Source: JBNKDD01 sp050288085 (lineage in GTDB: Bacteria; Chloroflexota; Anaerolineae; Aggregatilineales; UBA3940). Taken from it: DNA of 13,647 nucleotides. The stretch's first letter is position 1, and every line of letters begins with the position of its first letter. Below are positions 7,048 to 13,647 of this stretch, piece after piece. The DNA is taken from NCBI GenBank assembly GCA_050288085.1, contig JBNKDD010000151.1, forward strand, positions 1 to 13,647, read 5' to 3'. The notes beneath the pieces are model-generated. The model was not told the origin of the DNA. It searched no databases and saw only the letters and a program-made list of their open reading frames with translations. The position numbers and the translations under genes were made by a program.

Positions 7048-7094
7048 TATCATCCATTTGAGACTGGTTTATTCCCAGACTTTCTCAGGGGACG

Positions 7095-7103
7095 TGCTAT
7101 AAT
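7095..7103 (+). promoter_or_regulatory. Extended -10 promoter of icd
   Basis: TG-C-TATAAT is a perfect -10 with the TG extension; no -35 stands out 16-18 bases upstream. The start point near 7110 would leave a leader of about 29 bases containing AGGAG (7123-7127). This promoter is divergent from that of the O-antigen-ligase-like gene, and the two -10 boxes lie about 70 bases apart. Confidence 0.6.
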
Positions 7104-7138
7104 TATCTCAATTCGATTACATGAGGAGATTCTGGCAC

Positions 7139-8383
7139 ATGAGCTTTGAACACGTTGTCATACCGGATGGTTCGCCGATTACCCTGACCGATGATGGAAA
7201 ATTGGATATACCCGATGATCCCATCGTTGCTTTTATCGAAGGGGACGGCATCGGCTATGACATTATGACTGCCTCCAAACGCATCTGGGACGCGGCAGTT
7301 GAGAAAGCATACAGCGGCAGTCGCAAAATCGCGTGGATGGAGGTCTACGCAGGGGAAAAGGCCGCCGGTATTTATGATGGCGATTACATGCCAGAAGAGA
7401 CGTTTGAGGCTTTGCGCCAGTATTACATTGGAATCAAAGGTCCGTTGACAACCCCGGTAGGTGGCGGTTTCCGCAGCCTGAATGTGACTATTCGACAGGT
7501 GCTCGATCTGTATGCTTGCGTGCGCCCGGTGCGTTGGTTCAAAGGCGTACCCAGCCCGCTCCGCGAACCGGAAAGGACTAACGTGGTGATCTTCCGTGAG
7601 AACACCGAAGACGTTTATGCCGGGATCGAATATGAGGCTGGTACACCGGAAAACGAGAAGGTAGCCAGCTTCTTGCGTGAAGAGTTGGGGGCAGAATTCT
7701 TTGAAGGCGCAGGGATCGGAATCAAACCGATCAGCGCGTTTGGAACCAAGCGGTTGGTGCGCAAAGCTATCGAATATGCCATCGAGCGCGGGCGCAAGAG
7801 CGTTACCCTGGTTCACAAGGGCAATATCCAGAAGTTCACCGAGGGGGCGTTCCGAGCCTGGGGCTACGAGCTTGCCGCCGAGGAATTCAGCGAACAGACG
7901 ATCTCGGAAGATGAACTGTGGAAATCCTACGATGGCAAACTGCCCGAAGGTAAAATCCTGATCAAAGACCGGATCGCCGACATCATCTTCCAGCACCTGC
8001 TGCTGCGCCCAACCGAATTCGATGTTCTGGCTGCCCCTAACCTGAACGGGGATTATCTGTCTGACGCGGTCGCCGCACAGGTCGGCGGGGTCGGTATCGC
8101 ACCGGGGGCCAATATTGGCGATCACGTTGCGGTCTTTGAGGCGACTCACGGTACGGCTCCTAAATATACCAATCTTGATAAAGTCAACCCCGGTTCACTG
8201 CTCTTTTCCGGCGTAATGATGTTAGAATATATGAAATGGTGGGAGGCCGCCGAATTGGTCACCCAGGCTTTTGAAAAGACCATCGACCAGAAAATCGTGA
8301 CTTACGACTTCGCCCGCCAGATGCAAGGCGCGACCGAGGTCGGAACATCGGAATTTGCATCAGCCATTATTAACAATATGTAA
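7139..8383 (+). CDS. icd: Isocitrate dehydrogenase, NADP-dependent
   Basis: This enzyme of the tricarboxylic acid cycle converts isocitrate to 2-oxoglutarate and CO2 with reduction of NADP+. The 414-residue protein closely follows the E. coli enzyme (416 residues): FIEGDGIG at 32-39, GGGFRSLNVTIRQ at 108-120 with the substrate-binding and phosphorylatable-type Ser113, RENTEDVYAG at 153-162 with Tyr160, VHKGNI at 225-230 with catalytic Lys227, NLNGDYLSD at 301-309, and EATHGTAPKY at 334-343. Lys342, Tyr343, Val349, Tyr389 and Arg393 occupy the positions that set NADP rather than NAD preference in E. coli. I start at 7139 because AGGAG lies about 11 bases upstream. The in-frame ATG at 7121 has no Shine-Dalgarno and overlaps that site. 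It heads a block with a HEAT-repeat protein and sdhCDAB. No kinase/phosphatase (aceK) gene is in the window. Confidence 0.97.
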   Translation: MSFEHVVIPDGSPITLTDDGKLDIPDDPIVAFIEGDGIGYDIMTASKRIWDAAVEKAYSGSRKIAWMEVYAGEKAAGIYDGDYMPEETFEALRQYYIGIKGPLTTPVGGGFRSLNVTIRQVLDLYACVRPVRWFKGVPSPLREPERTNVVIFRENTEDVYAGIEYEAGTPENEKVASFLREELGAEFFEGAGIGIKPISAFGTKRLVRKAIEYAIERGRKSVTLVHKGNIQKFTEGAFRAWGYELAAEEFSEQTISEDELWKSYDGKLPEGKILIKDRIADIIFQHLLLRPTEFDVLAAPNLNGDYLSDAVAAQVGGVGIAPGANIGDHVAVFEATHGTAPKYTNLDKVNPGSLLFSGVMMLEYMKWWEAAELVTQAFEKTIDQKIVTYDFARQMQGATEVGTSEFASAIINNM

Positions 8384-8428
8384 ACAGTGTGAGAAGCCTC
8401 TTGGTTGAGCCAGGGAGAATAAGCGCCT

Positions 8429-9610
8429 ATGTCCACGCAAACAGGCCCAGATGATCGCACGCAAGCGGAGCTTTTATATGATTTAGAACATGGAACACCG
8501 CAAGAGCAGCAACGGGCACTCTCCCGGCTCACTGCTGTAGGGCAGGCTGAAGCCCTGGATGCAGTGGTCGATTATCTGCGTGAACAACCACCGGGAAAAG
8601 CAAAGTCCGGGTTGGATGCTTTGCGGGTTCTGGCAACCAAGTATCTCCCACTTGACCGGTATGGCCTGGCCGAAGTGGTAACGCCTTTCCTGGATTCCAG
8701 GGATTGGGGCCAACGCTTAATTGCTATCCGCATGTTGAACACCCATCCCAATGAACTGGCCGTTGATCCCCTCCGCGACCTGATCGACGAGGCGCGTGAG
8801 AAGGTCTATATTGAGCATGGCCGCCAATTTTCCTCGGCGCGGGTGCTGGCTGAACGGAACCTCACTGAAGGTATCATGGCCCTGGCAAACTGCGGGCGAT
8901 TGATGGCGCTGCCGGATATTCTTGATATCCTGGAAGATCCAGCCCTCCGCCCGATTGCCGCCCGTGCCCTGGGAATCATTGGCTCTGAGACGGAACGCCT
9001 CCGCCTCGAAGACCTGATCGAAGACGACAACGTCCACGTGCGTGATGCGGCCCAATGGGCGCTCGGTCAGATGGACGAACGGATCGAACAATTTACCAAT
9101 CCTCCCAGCGAATTTCCCGAACCGCCCCCGGACCGGCTGTCACCTATTTATTGGGCGCATCGCCAGCTTAATGCCAGCGACGACGACCTGCTGCAATTCC
9201 TGATCGTCCGGGTGGCAATCGAACACCTGATGCTGGATGATCTGCTCAGTGAGGGCCGAATTCCAGAAACCTGTTTGATCACGCTGCGGGGCTATCACGG
9301 AGATTCGCCCCCATCTTATAAGAGCGAAGGGCCGGAACTGGTCGGAGCCTGGCAGTATTATTGGAATGGGCCAGCACTCCGAAAGCTGGCAAAGGTTCCC
9401 AATCCGGGCAGACGGCCATCCGGGATGTTGGCCGGGCGGAAAGCCTCCATCATTATCACCTATCCGATTGATCTGCGGCGGGTGCGGGACGGACAGGTGA
9501 GATTCGACTGCTTCTTTGGAACCTTAATGAGCCGGGGTTGGATCTACCAGATCGCCCGCAAAGGCCAGGAATGGACGTTCGCTCGATCATCGAATGCCCA
9601 GGGTGGATAA
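8429..9610 (+). CDS. HEAT-repeat protein with an unrecognised C-terminal domain
   Basis: The product has 393 residues. Residues about 12-215 are helical repeats of the HEAT/PBS-lyase type; the clearest are at 168-186 (DPALRPIAARALGIIGS) and 200-216 (NVHVRDAAQWALGQM), with more diverged ones at 25-105. A proline-rich linker (about 224-238, PPSEFPEPPPDR) leads to a C-terminal part of about 155 residues, rich in aromatic residues and beta-like stretches (ASIIITYPIDLR, VRFDCFFGTLMSRGWIYQI), which I cannot assign. There are no membrane segments or signal peptide. HEAT repeats bind proteins, so a scaffold or assembly role is possible, but nothing shows an enzymatic activity. It starts 45 bases after icd on the same strand, with GGGAG about 11 bases before the ATG, and probably shares the icd transcript. 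sdhC follows after 126 bases. Confidence 0.85.
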   Translation: MSTQTGPDDRTQAELLYDLEHGTPQEQQRALSRLTAVGQAEALDAVVDYLREQPPGKAKSGLDALRVLATKYLPLDRYGLAEVVTPFLDSRDWGQRLIAIRMLNTHPNELAVDPLRDLIDEAREKVYIEHGRQFSSARVLAERNLTEGIMALANCGRLMALPDILDILEDPALRPIAARALGIIGSETERLRLEDLIEDDNVHVRDAAQWALGQMDERIEQFTNPPSEFPEPPPDRLSPIYWAHRQLNASDDDLLQFLIVRVAIEHLMLDDLLSEGRIPETCLITLRGYHGDSPPSYKSEGPELVGAWQYYWNGPALRKLAKVPNPGRRPSGMLAGRKASIIITYPIDLRRVRDGQVRFDCFFGTLMSRGWIYQIARKGQEWTFARSSNAQGG

Positions 9611-9736
9611 GTCGATCACTTCGCGATAACCTAAATAAAAAAGCGGCGCAATGGGGTATCTGCGCGCGTTGTCATGTTCCTCACCAATATTTCATCACGT
9701 AAACACTTCGTAGAATCTAAGTAAAGGATTCAACAG

Positions 9737-10156
9737 ATGGCTACACTTGTCACCACGATCCGCGAATCGATTCGTTACAAGGGGAAGGAAGGGCAGCTTG
9801 CCTGGATCGGCCACCGGGTGGCCGGATTGGGTACGCTGTTTTTCTTTATGATCCATGTGGTAGATACGTCATGGGTTTACCTGTGGCCGGAAGGCTACAA
9901 CCATGCTATCGCCATTTACCAATCCAAGCCGTTTCTGGTCGGAGAGTTGTTCCTGGGCCTGTCGGTGCTCTATCATGGCGTCAACGGGCTGCGGATCATC
10001 CTGATGGATTGGAAACCCGAACTGTGGAAATATCAGCGCGAGATGACGCTGGGCACGTTCGCATTAGTGGCGCTGTTGTATATCCCGGTCTTTCTGGTCA
10101 TGATGGGACACATCATCGAATCCTGGCCGACAGCGACATTTTTTCCAGGGTTATAG
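9737..10156 (+). CDS. sdhC: Succinate dehydrogenase cytochrome b subunit (SdhC)
   Basis: This 139-residue membrane anchor of complex II has three predicted helices (about 24-48, 66-90 and 105-127). WIGHRVAG at 23-30 is the conserved N-terminal motif near the quinone site, with Arg27 corresponding to E. coli Arg31. The Ser that binds quinone in E. coli (Ser27) is Trp23 here, as I recall for actinobacterial-type anchors. YHGVNGLRIILMDW at 79-92 holds His80, the probable haem b ligand. AAGGA lies 9 bases before the ATG. The 126-base gap upstream holds no gene and no clear terminator: only a weak GCGCA/TGCGC stem (9646-9665) without a plus-strand T-run, a TTGTCA at 9669-9674 and a TAGAAT at 9711-9716, neither with a good partner box. 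So sdh may have its own promoter or be read through from icd. Confidence 0.93.
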   Translation: MATLVTTIRESIRYKGKEGQLAWIGHRVAGLGTLFFFMIHVVDTSWVYLWPEGYNHAIAIYQSKPFLVGELFLGLSVLYHGVNGLRIILMDWKPELWKYQREMTLGTFALVALLYIPVFLVMMGHIIESWPTATFFPGL

Positions 10157-10165
10157 GGGGAGAAG

Positions 10166-10540
10166 ATGGCTACAGCAGCAAAAGAACACAACAAGATCGA
10201 GACGCTGGCTTATCGTTATATGCGCTGGTCAGGTGTATTGCTGATCCCGCTGGTTTTTGGACATTTCATTATCGTTCACCTGATCAACAGCGTGGCGGTG
10301 ATCGACCACGAGTGGGTGTTGACCACACGCTGGAACCTGGTTTGGTGGCGGCTCTATGACGCTTTCTTATTATGGTTCACCGGGTTGCATGCATTTAACG
10401 GCTTGCGCTATGTGATCAATGACTATGTGCATCAGAAGGCGCTCAACCGGATCTTGAACTTTGGCGCAGCCCTGATCCTGATCGCCATCTTTGCGTTGGG
10501 CAGCATCGCGCTGGTACTCACGCCGAATCTTGGGGGCTAA
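10166..10540 (+). CDS. sdhD: Succinate dehydrogenase hydrophobic membrane anchor subunit (SdhD)
   Basis: The 124-residue protein has three predicted helices (about 20-44, 58-83 and 95-118). LHAFNGLRYVINDY at 74-87 carries His75, the probable second axial haem ligand, followed by the Asn-Asp-Tyr that ends this helix in related SdhD proteins. His33 and His38 in helix 1 are additional candidates. With SdhC it holds haem b and forms the quinone pocket. It begins 9 bases after sdhC. GGGGGAG overlaps the sdhC stop region and lies 3 bases before the ATG, so translation is tightly linked. The His-x-x-Asn-Gly-Leu-Arg motif is shared with SdhC. Confidence 0.93.
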   Translation: MATAAKEHNKIETLAYRYMRWSGVLLIPLVFGHFIIVHLINSVAVIDHEWVLTTRWNLVWWRLYDAFLLWFTGLHAFNGLRYVINDYVHQKALNRILNFGAALILIAIFALGSIALVLTPNLGG

Positions 10541-10546
10541 GAGGAT

Positions 10547-12325
10547 ATGAAAACACACCAATTTGATGCCATCATCATCGGCGCAGGCGGCGCGGGCTTG
10601 ATGGCAGCTTTGTATGCCTCACGCGAGGTCAACACCGCCGTGATCAGCAAACTCTACCCCACCCGTTCCCATACCGGCGCGGCCCAGGGGGGGATCGGCG
10701 CTGCACTGGGCAATCTCGAAGAAGACCATTGGGAATGGCACGCCTTCGATACCGTCAAGGGATCGGATTACCTGGCCGACCAGGATGCCGTCGATGTGCT
10801 TTGTCAGGAAGCCGTCGATGTCGTGATCGAGTTGGAGCATATGGGCCTGCCATTTGACCGGACGGCGGAGGGAAAAATCTCACAGCGGCGTTTTGGGGGC
10901 CATACCAACAACGAAACCAAGCAGCCGGTTCGCCGGGCCTGCCACGCCGCCGACCGCACCGGCCATATGATCCTCCAGACCCTGTACCAGCAGTGCATCA
11001 AGAATAATGTTAATTTCTTCGACGAGTATCACGTCGTTGATTTGCTGATGAATGAAGGCCGTCCGGCAGGGGTGGTGGCAGTTGAGATCGCAACCGGTGA
11101 ACTGCACGTTTTCCACGCCAAGGCGATCCTGTTTGCGACCGGCGGCTGGGGCAAGTTGTGGCAGATCACCAGCAACGCCCACACCCTGACCGGTGACGGC
11201 AGCGCCGTTTTGCTACGGCGCGGCATTCCATTAGAGGATATGGAGTTCTTCCAGTTCCACCCGACCGGGATTTTCCGCCTGGGTATCCTGATCACGGAGG
11301 GGGTGCGCGGCGAGGGCGGAGTCTTACTTAACAGTGAGGGCGAACGCTTCATGGAGCGCTATGCTCCGACTATCAAAGATCTGGCGAGCCGCGATGTTGT
11401 CTCCCGTGCGATCTATCTTGAAGTCCAGGCGGGGCGCGGAATCAACGGCAAGAAATACGTTCACCTGGATATCCGCCCGGAAACCGTCAACCGCTATCTG
11501 GAAGAGGCTGGTGAAAGTCGGCGCATCGACCGGGAGTATGTCGAGTCCAAACTGCCCGATATCCTCGATTTCTGCCGCACCTACCTGGGCGTTGACCCGG
11601 TCACCGAACCGATGCCCGTCCAGCCGACCGCCCATTATGCGATGGGGGGAATCCCCACCAACGTTCACACCGAGGTCGTAATCGACGAGGATAACACCGT
11701 GCTGCCCGGTTTATTTGCCGCAGGTGAATGTGCCTGTGTCTCGGTGCACGGTGCGAACCGGTTAGGGACGAATTCGCTGGTTGACCTGGTCGTATTCGGA
11801 CGGCGGGGCGGCAGGCAGATCGCCGCTTATTGTAAAGAAAACGATTTTGTCCCCCTGCCGGATAACCCCACAGCCAAGGTTGAAACCGCCGTTGACCATC
11901 TCCGTAAGGCGAACGGCAAGACACGGGTCGCCGAATTACGCGAAGAGATGCAGCACATTATGACCACCCATGTGAGCGTCTTCCGCATCGAAGAGGGGAT
12001 GCAGCAGGCAGTTGATGAGATTCGCAAGCTGAAGGAACGTTATCAGACCGATCTCTGTATCGACGACCGGGGGAAGCAGTTTAACTTCGATCTGCTCGAA
12101 GCCTGGGAACTGGGGTCGATGCTTGACCTGGCCGAGGTCACCGCCGTCTCTGCGTTGGCCCGCAAGGAGAGCCGGGGTGCACATGCCCGTGATGATTACC
12201 AGAAGCGCGATGATAAGAAATTCCTGAGCCACACCTTAGCTTATGTCAAGCCGGATGGGGTGGTTGAATTGAAATATAAGCCGGTCACGATCACCAAGTA
12301 TGAGCCAAAGGAGCGGGTTTACTGA
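10547..12325 (+). CDS. sdhA: Succinate dehydrogenase flavoprotein subunit (SdhA)
   Basis: This catalytic subunit oxidises succinate to fumarate with covalently bound FAD on the cytoplasmic side. In its 592 residues the dinucleotide motif IIGAGGAGLMAAL is at 10-22, and the FAD attachment His42 is in TRSHTGAAQGG (39-49). RRFGGHT is at 114-120. The FQFHPTGI stretch at 235-242 includes His238. Catalytic Arg282 is in LASRDVVSRA (279-288), matching E. coli Arg286. His363 in TAHYAMGG and Arg405 in HGANRLGTNSL bind the substrate carboxylates. The C-terminal helical domain is complete. It starts 6 bases after sdhD with GAGG just upstream. All key residues are intact, so it should be active. The covalent-His region and the presence of SdhC/SdhD favour succinate dehydrogenase over L-aspartate oxidase. 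Confidence 0.98.
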   Translation: MKTHQFDAIIIGAGGAGLMAALYASREVNTAVISKLYPTRSHTGAAQGGIGAALGNLEEDHWEWHAFDTVKGSDYLADQDAVDVLCQEAVDVVIELEHMGLPFDRTAEGKISQRRFGGHTNNETKQPVRRACHAADRTGHMILQTLYQQCIKNNVNFFDEYHVVDLLMNEGRPAGVVAVEIATGELHVFHAKAILFATGGWGKLWQITSNAHTLTGDGSAVLLRRGIPLEDMEFFQFHPTGIFRLGILITEGVRGEGGVLLNSEGERFMERYAPTIKDLASRDVVSRAIYLEVQAGRGINGKKYVHLDIRPETVNRYLEEAGESRRIDREYVESKLPDILDFCRTYLGVDPVTEPMPVQPTAHYAMGGIPTNVHTEVVIDEDNTVLPGLFAAGECACVSVHGANRLGTNSLVDLVVFGRRGGRQIAAYCKENDFVPLPDNPTAKVETAVDHLRKANGKTRVAELREEMQHIMTTHVSVFRIEEGMQQAVDEIRKLKERYQTDLCIDDRGKQFNFDLLEAWELGSMLDLAEVTAVSALARKESRGAHARDDYQKRDDKKFLSHTLAYVKPDGVVELKYKPVTITKYEPKERVY

Positions 12326-13038
12326 TGGACGTTACACTCCGAGTCCGGCGCTTTAACCCCGAAAAGGATGAGAAGCCCTACTGGGCCGAATACGAATTAA
12401 ACGATGTCGAGCCGACCGACCGCGTGCTCGATTTGCTGCATCATGTCAAATGGTATATCGATGGGACCCTTTCGCTGCGGCGATCCTGTGCACATGGTGT
12501 CTGCGGTTCGGACGCCATGCGAATCAATGGGGCCAATCACCTGGCCTGTAAGTCGCTGGTCAAAGACTTTACCAAAGGCGGCCAGGGCCAGGTAAAAATC
12601 CAGGTCGAACCGATCCTCGGACTCCGGGTGATCAAAGACCTGATCGTCGATATGGAACCCTTCATGGAGCATTACCGCTCGGTGATGCCCTATTTTGTCA
12701 ACGATGGGGAAGAACCAGAACGGGAGCGTCTCCAGAGCCAGGACGACCGCGAACGGTTCGACGAGGGGACAAAGTGCATCCTCTGTGCGGCCTGCACCAC
12801 GTCCTGTCCATCCTTCTGGGCGAACGGCACCTATGTTGGCCCGGCGGCAATTGTCCAGGCGCATCGATTCATCTTTGACAGCCGTGATACCGCCGCCCAC
12901 GAGCGATTAGCGGTCCTCAGCGAGCCGAATGGCGCGTGGCGCTGCCGGACGGTTTTTAACTGCACAAGCGCCTGCCCGCGAGAAATCCCGGTCACAAAGT
13001 TGATCGCCGAGGTCAAGGGCGAGATCGGCAGGCGGTAA
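12325..13038 (+). CDS. sdhB: Succinate dehydrogenase iron-sulfur subunit (SdhB)
   Basis: The 237-residue electron-transfer subunit carries three clusters. The [2Fe-2S] ligands are Cys55, Cys60, Asp63 and Cys75 in SCAHGVCGSDAMRINGANHLAC; the Asp in third place is also found in E. coli, so it is not a defect. CILCAACTTSCP at 151-162 gives Cys151, Cys154 and Cys157, which with Cys217 hold the [4Fe-4S]. Cys161, Cys207 and Cys213 hold the [3Fe-4S]. Electrons pass from FAD in SdhA through these to the quinone between SdhB, SdhC and SdhD. The ATG shares its A with the sdhA stop (TGATG), and AAGGAG lies about 10 bases upstream, so synthesis of the two is coupled. It is the last gene of the operon. 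Confidence 0.98.
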   Translation: MDVTLRVRRFNPEKDEKPYWAEYELNDVEPTDRVLDLLHHVKWYIDGTLSLRRSCAHGVCGSDAMRINGANHLACKSLVKDFTKGGQGQVKIQVEPILGLRVIKDLIVDMEPFMEHYRSVMPYFVNDGEEPERERLQSQDDRERFDEGTKCILCAACTTSCPSFWANGTYVGPAAIVQAHRFIFDSRDTAAHERLAVLSEPNGAWRCRTVFNCTSACPREIPVTKLIAEVKGEIGRR

Positions 13039-13057
13039 ACCAACCAAATCGCAAAAG

Positions 13058-13087
13058 AAAAAGAAGGGCTGGAAAGCCCTTCTTTTT
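13058..13087. terminator. Bidirectional intrinsic terminator between sdhB and the convergent right-edge gene
   Basis: AAAGAAGGGCT (13060-13070) pairs perfectly with AGCCCTTCTTT (13075-13085) around a GGAA tetraloop. TTTT runs follow on the plus strand, and TTTTTCTTTT on the minus strand. It lies 20 bases after the sdhB stop and 33 bases past the stop of the convergent gene, so it can end both transcripts. Confidence 0.88.
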
Positions 13088-13119
13088 AAGTCTTTGCTTT
13101 TTAACTAGCATTGAAAAAA

Positions 13120-13647
13120 TCAGGTGAAACTTAACCCCTTCTTTCTTGGAATAAAGTCATTCATCTCTATCCACTCACGTACACGGCCATAAAGCGGTAT
13201 TGCCTTTGTACCATCGAACCCTGTGGAGAAACCGAGTTTTGAGTCGTTTTCCCAGTATCCATATAAAATGCGAGATGGGTCTTCTTCATAGCGATCCGGA
13301 CCAACTTCATGCCAGTATAGATACTCCTTATTGAGAGTGTCAAAATCAGCAAGGCGATCTAACTTGATGGTAGCACGATAATCCGTGTCGGCAGGAGCTT
13401 GTCCACTCCACAGCCGCATATTGTTCGGGATCAAGTTTCGGTAGGTATTTGGCTCAAGTAGTTCCTTAGCTCCTCCATAATGATGGCTTGTAGAAAGGCT
13501 TTTTCCGAACCATCGTGCATATATGAAAGCTTCTGCATAGTACAGGCCAGTGATGTACGACATACTGTCAAGTGCTTCAAACCGCTCATACTGCATGAAA
13601 TTGTCAGGGCAGTCAAGTAAACGGTATTTGGCTTGTTTTAGAAACAC
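13120..13647 (-). CDS. Unrecognised protein, C-terminal part (5' end beyond the window)
   Basis: The frame is open from the right edge to the stop at 13120, giving 175 visible residues. The first in-frame start candidate is a GTG exactly at the edge, so the gene probably continues outside. The visible part is soluble-looking and rich in Tyr, Trp, Asp and Arg (for example EYLYWHEVGPDRYEEDP and GYWENDSKLGFS). There is no membrane helix, signal peptide, metal-binding Cys/His cluster or repeat. I do not recognise a family. In a 60-base sample (13141-13200) I count 42% G+C against 63% in a 60-base sample of sdhB (12781-12840), so its composition differs from its neighbours. That would fit a more recently acquired gene. 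Convergent placement and the shared terminator show it is not part of the sdh operon. Confidence 0.6.
   Translation of the reverse strand: MFLKQAKYRLLDCPDNFMQYERFEALDSMSYITGLYYAEAFIYARWFGKSLSTSHHYGGAKELLEPNTYRNLIPNNMRLWSGQAPADTDYRATIKLDRLADFDTLNKEYLYWHEVGPDRYEEDPSRILYGYWENDSKLGFSTGFDGTKAIPLYGRVREWIEMNDFIPRKKGLSFT

Noticed and set aside
7121..7138. Earlier in-frame ATG for icd.
   Set aside because: No Shine-Dalgarno, only about 11 bases from the predicted transcript start, and its bases overlap the AGGAG that serves the ATG at 7139.
7103..8149. 348-codon open frame on the minus strand opposite icd.
   Set aside because: It lies wholly antisense to an unmistakable isocitrate dehydrogenase and shows no motif; a shadow of the biased codon use of icd.
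9646..9665. GCGCA/TGCGC stem after the HEAT-repeat gene as a terminator.
   Set aside because: Only five pairs with a ten-base loop and no T-run on the plus strand; the T-run is on the minus strand, where no gene ends.
12511..12513. Asp in place of the third Cys of the [2Fe-2S] site of SdhB, as a possible defect.
   Set aside because: E. coli SdhB has Asp at the same place, so it is a normal ligand variant.
1..13647. A new defence, mobile or biosynthetic system.
   Set aside because: The genes recognised are housekeeping peptidases, glycan enzymes, Tat and tricarboxylic-acid-cycle functions; no repeat array, integrase, toxin-antitoxin pair or nuclease was seen. Unknown genes are reported singly instead.

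Overview
The window is about 13.6 kb of compactly coded bacterial DNA. Most of it has moderately high G+C. Two things suggest a Chloroflexota (Anaerolineae-like) bacterium: the succinate dehydrogenase anchor subunits resemble, from memory, those of Actinobacteria, Deinococcus-Thermus and Chloroflexota, and several promoters carry an extended -10 of the form TGnTA. This is an inference from sequence style, not a phylogeny. I see no tRNA, rRNA, CRISPR array, insertion sequence, integrase or attachment site.

Left part (1-3907), all on the minus strand. Transcription would run from an M42 metallopeptidase, through an M19 dipeptidase and two small four-helix membrane proteins of unknown function, to a membrane-anchored family 2 glycosyltransferase cut by the left edge. 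The last two genes overlap by an ATGA stop/start. An extended -10 inside the end of the dipeptidase gene may give the three membrane genes their own promoter.

Middle part (3918-7047), also minus strand. An O-antigen-ligase-like polytopic protein is followed, after a 289-base gap with two perfect hairpins, by a soluble dolichol-phosphate-mannose-synthase-like glycosyltransferase. Then comes a single tatA with its own promoter and a clear intrinsic terminator. The gap also holds an orphan plus-strand TATAAT box and a 50-codon reading frame.

Right part (7095-13087), plus strand. NADP-dependent isocitrate dehydrogenase, a HEAT-repeat protein of unknown function and a complete sdhCDAB operon form a tricarboxylic-acid-cycle block. 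Isocitrate dehydrogenase makes 2-oxoglutarate and NADPH. Succinate dehydrogenase oxidises succinate and passes electrons to quinone in the membrane, so the cell probably respires. A bidirectional hairpin ends the operon against a convergent, A+T-richer, unrecognised gene that leaves the window at the right edge.

I do not see a convincing new multi-gene system. The best leads are the tandem hairpins and mini-ORF at 5161-5347, the HEAT-repeat protein between icd and sdh, the small-membrane-protein/glycosyltransferase operon, and the unrecognised gene at the right edge.
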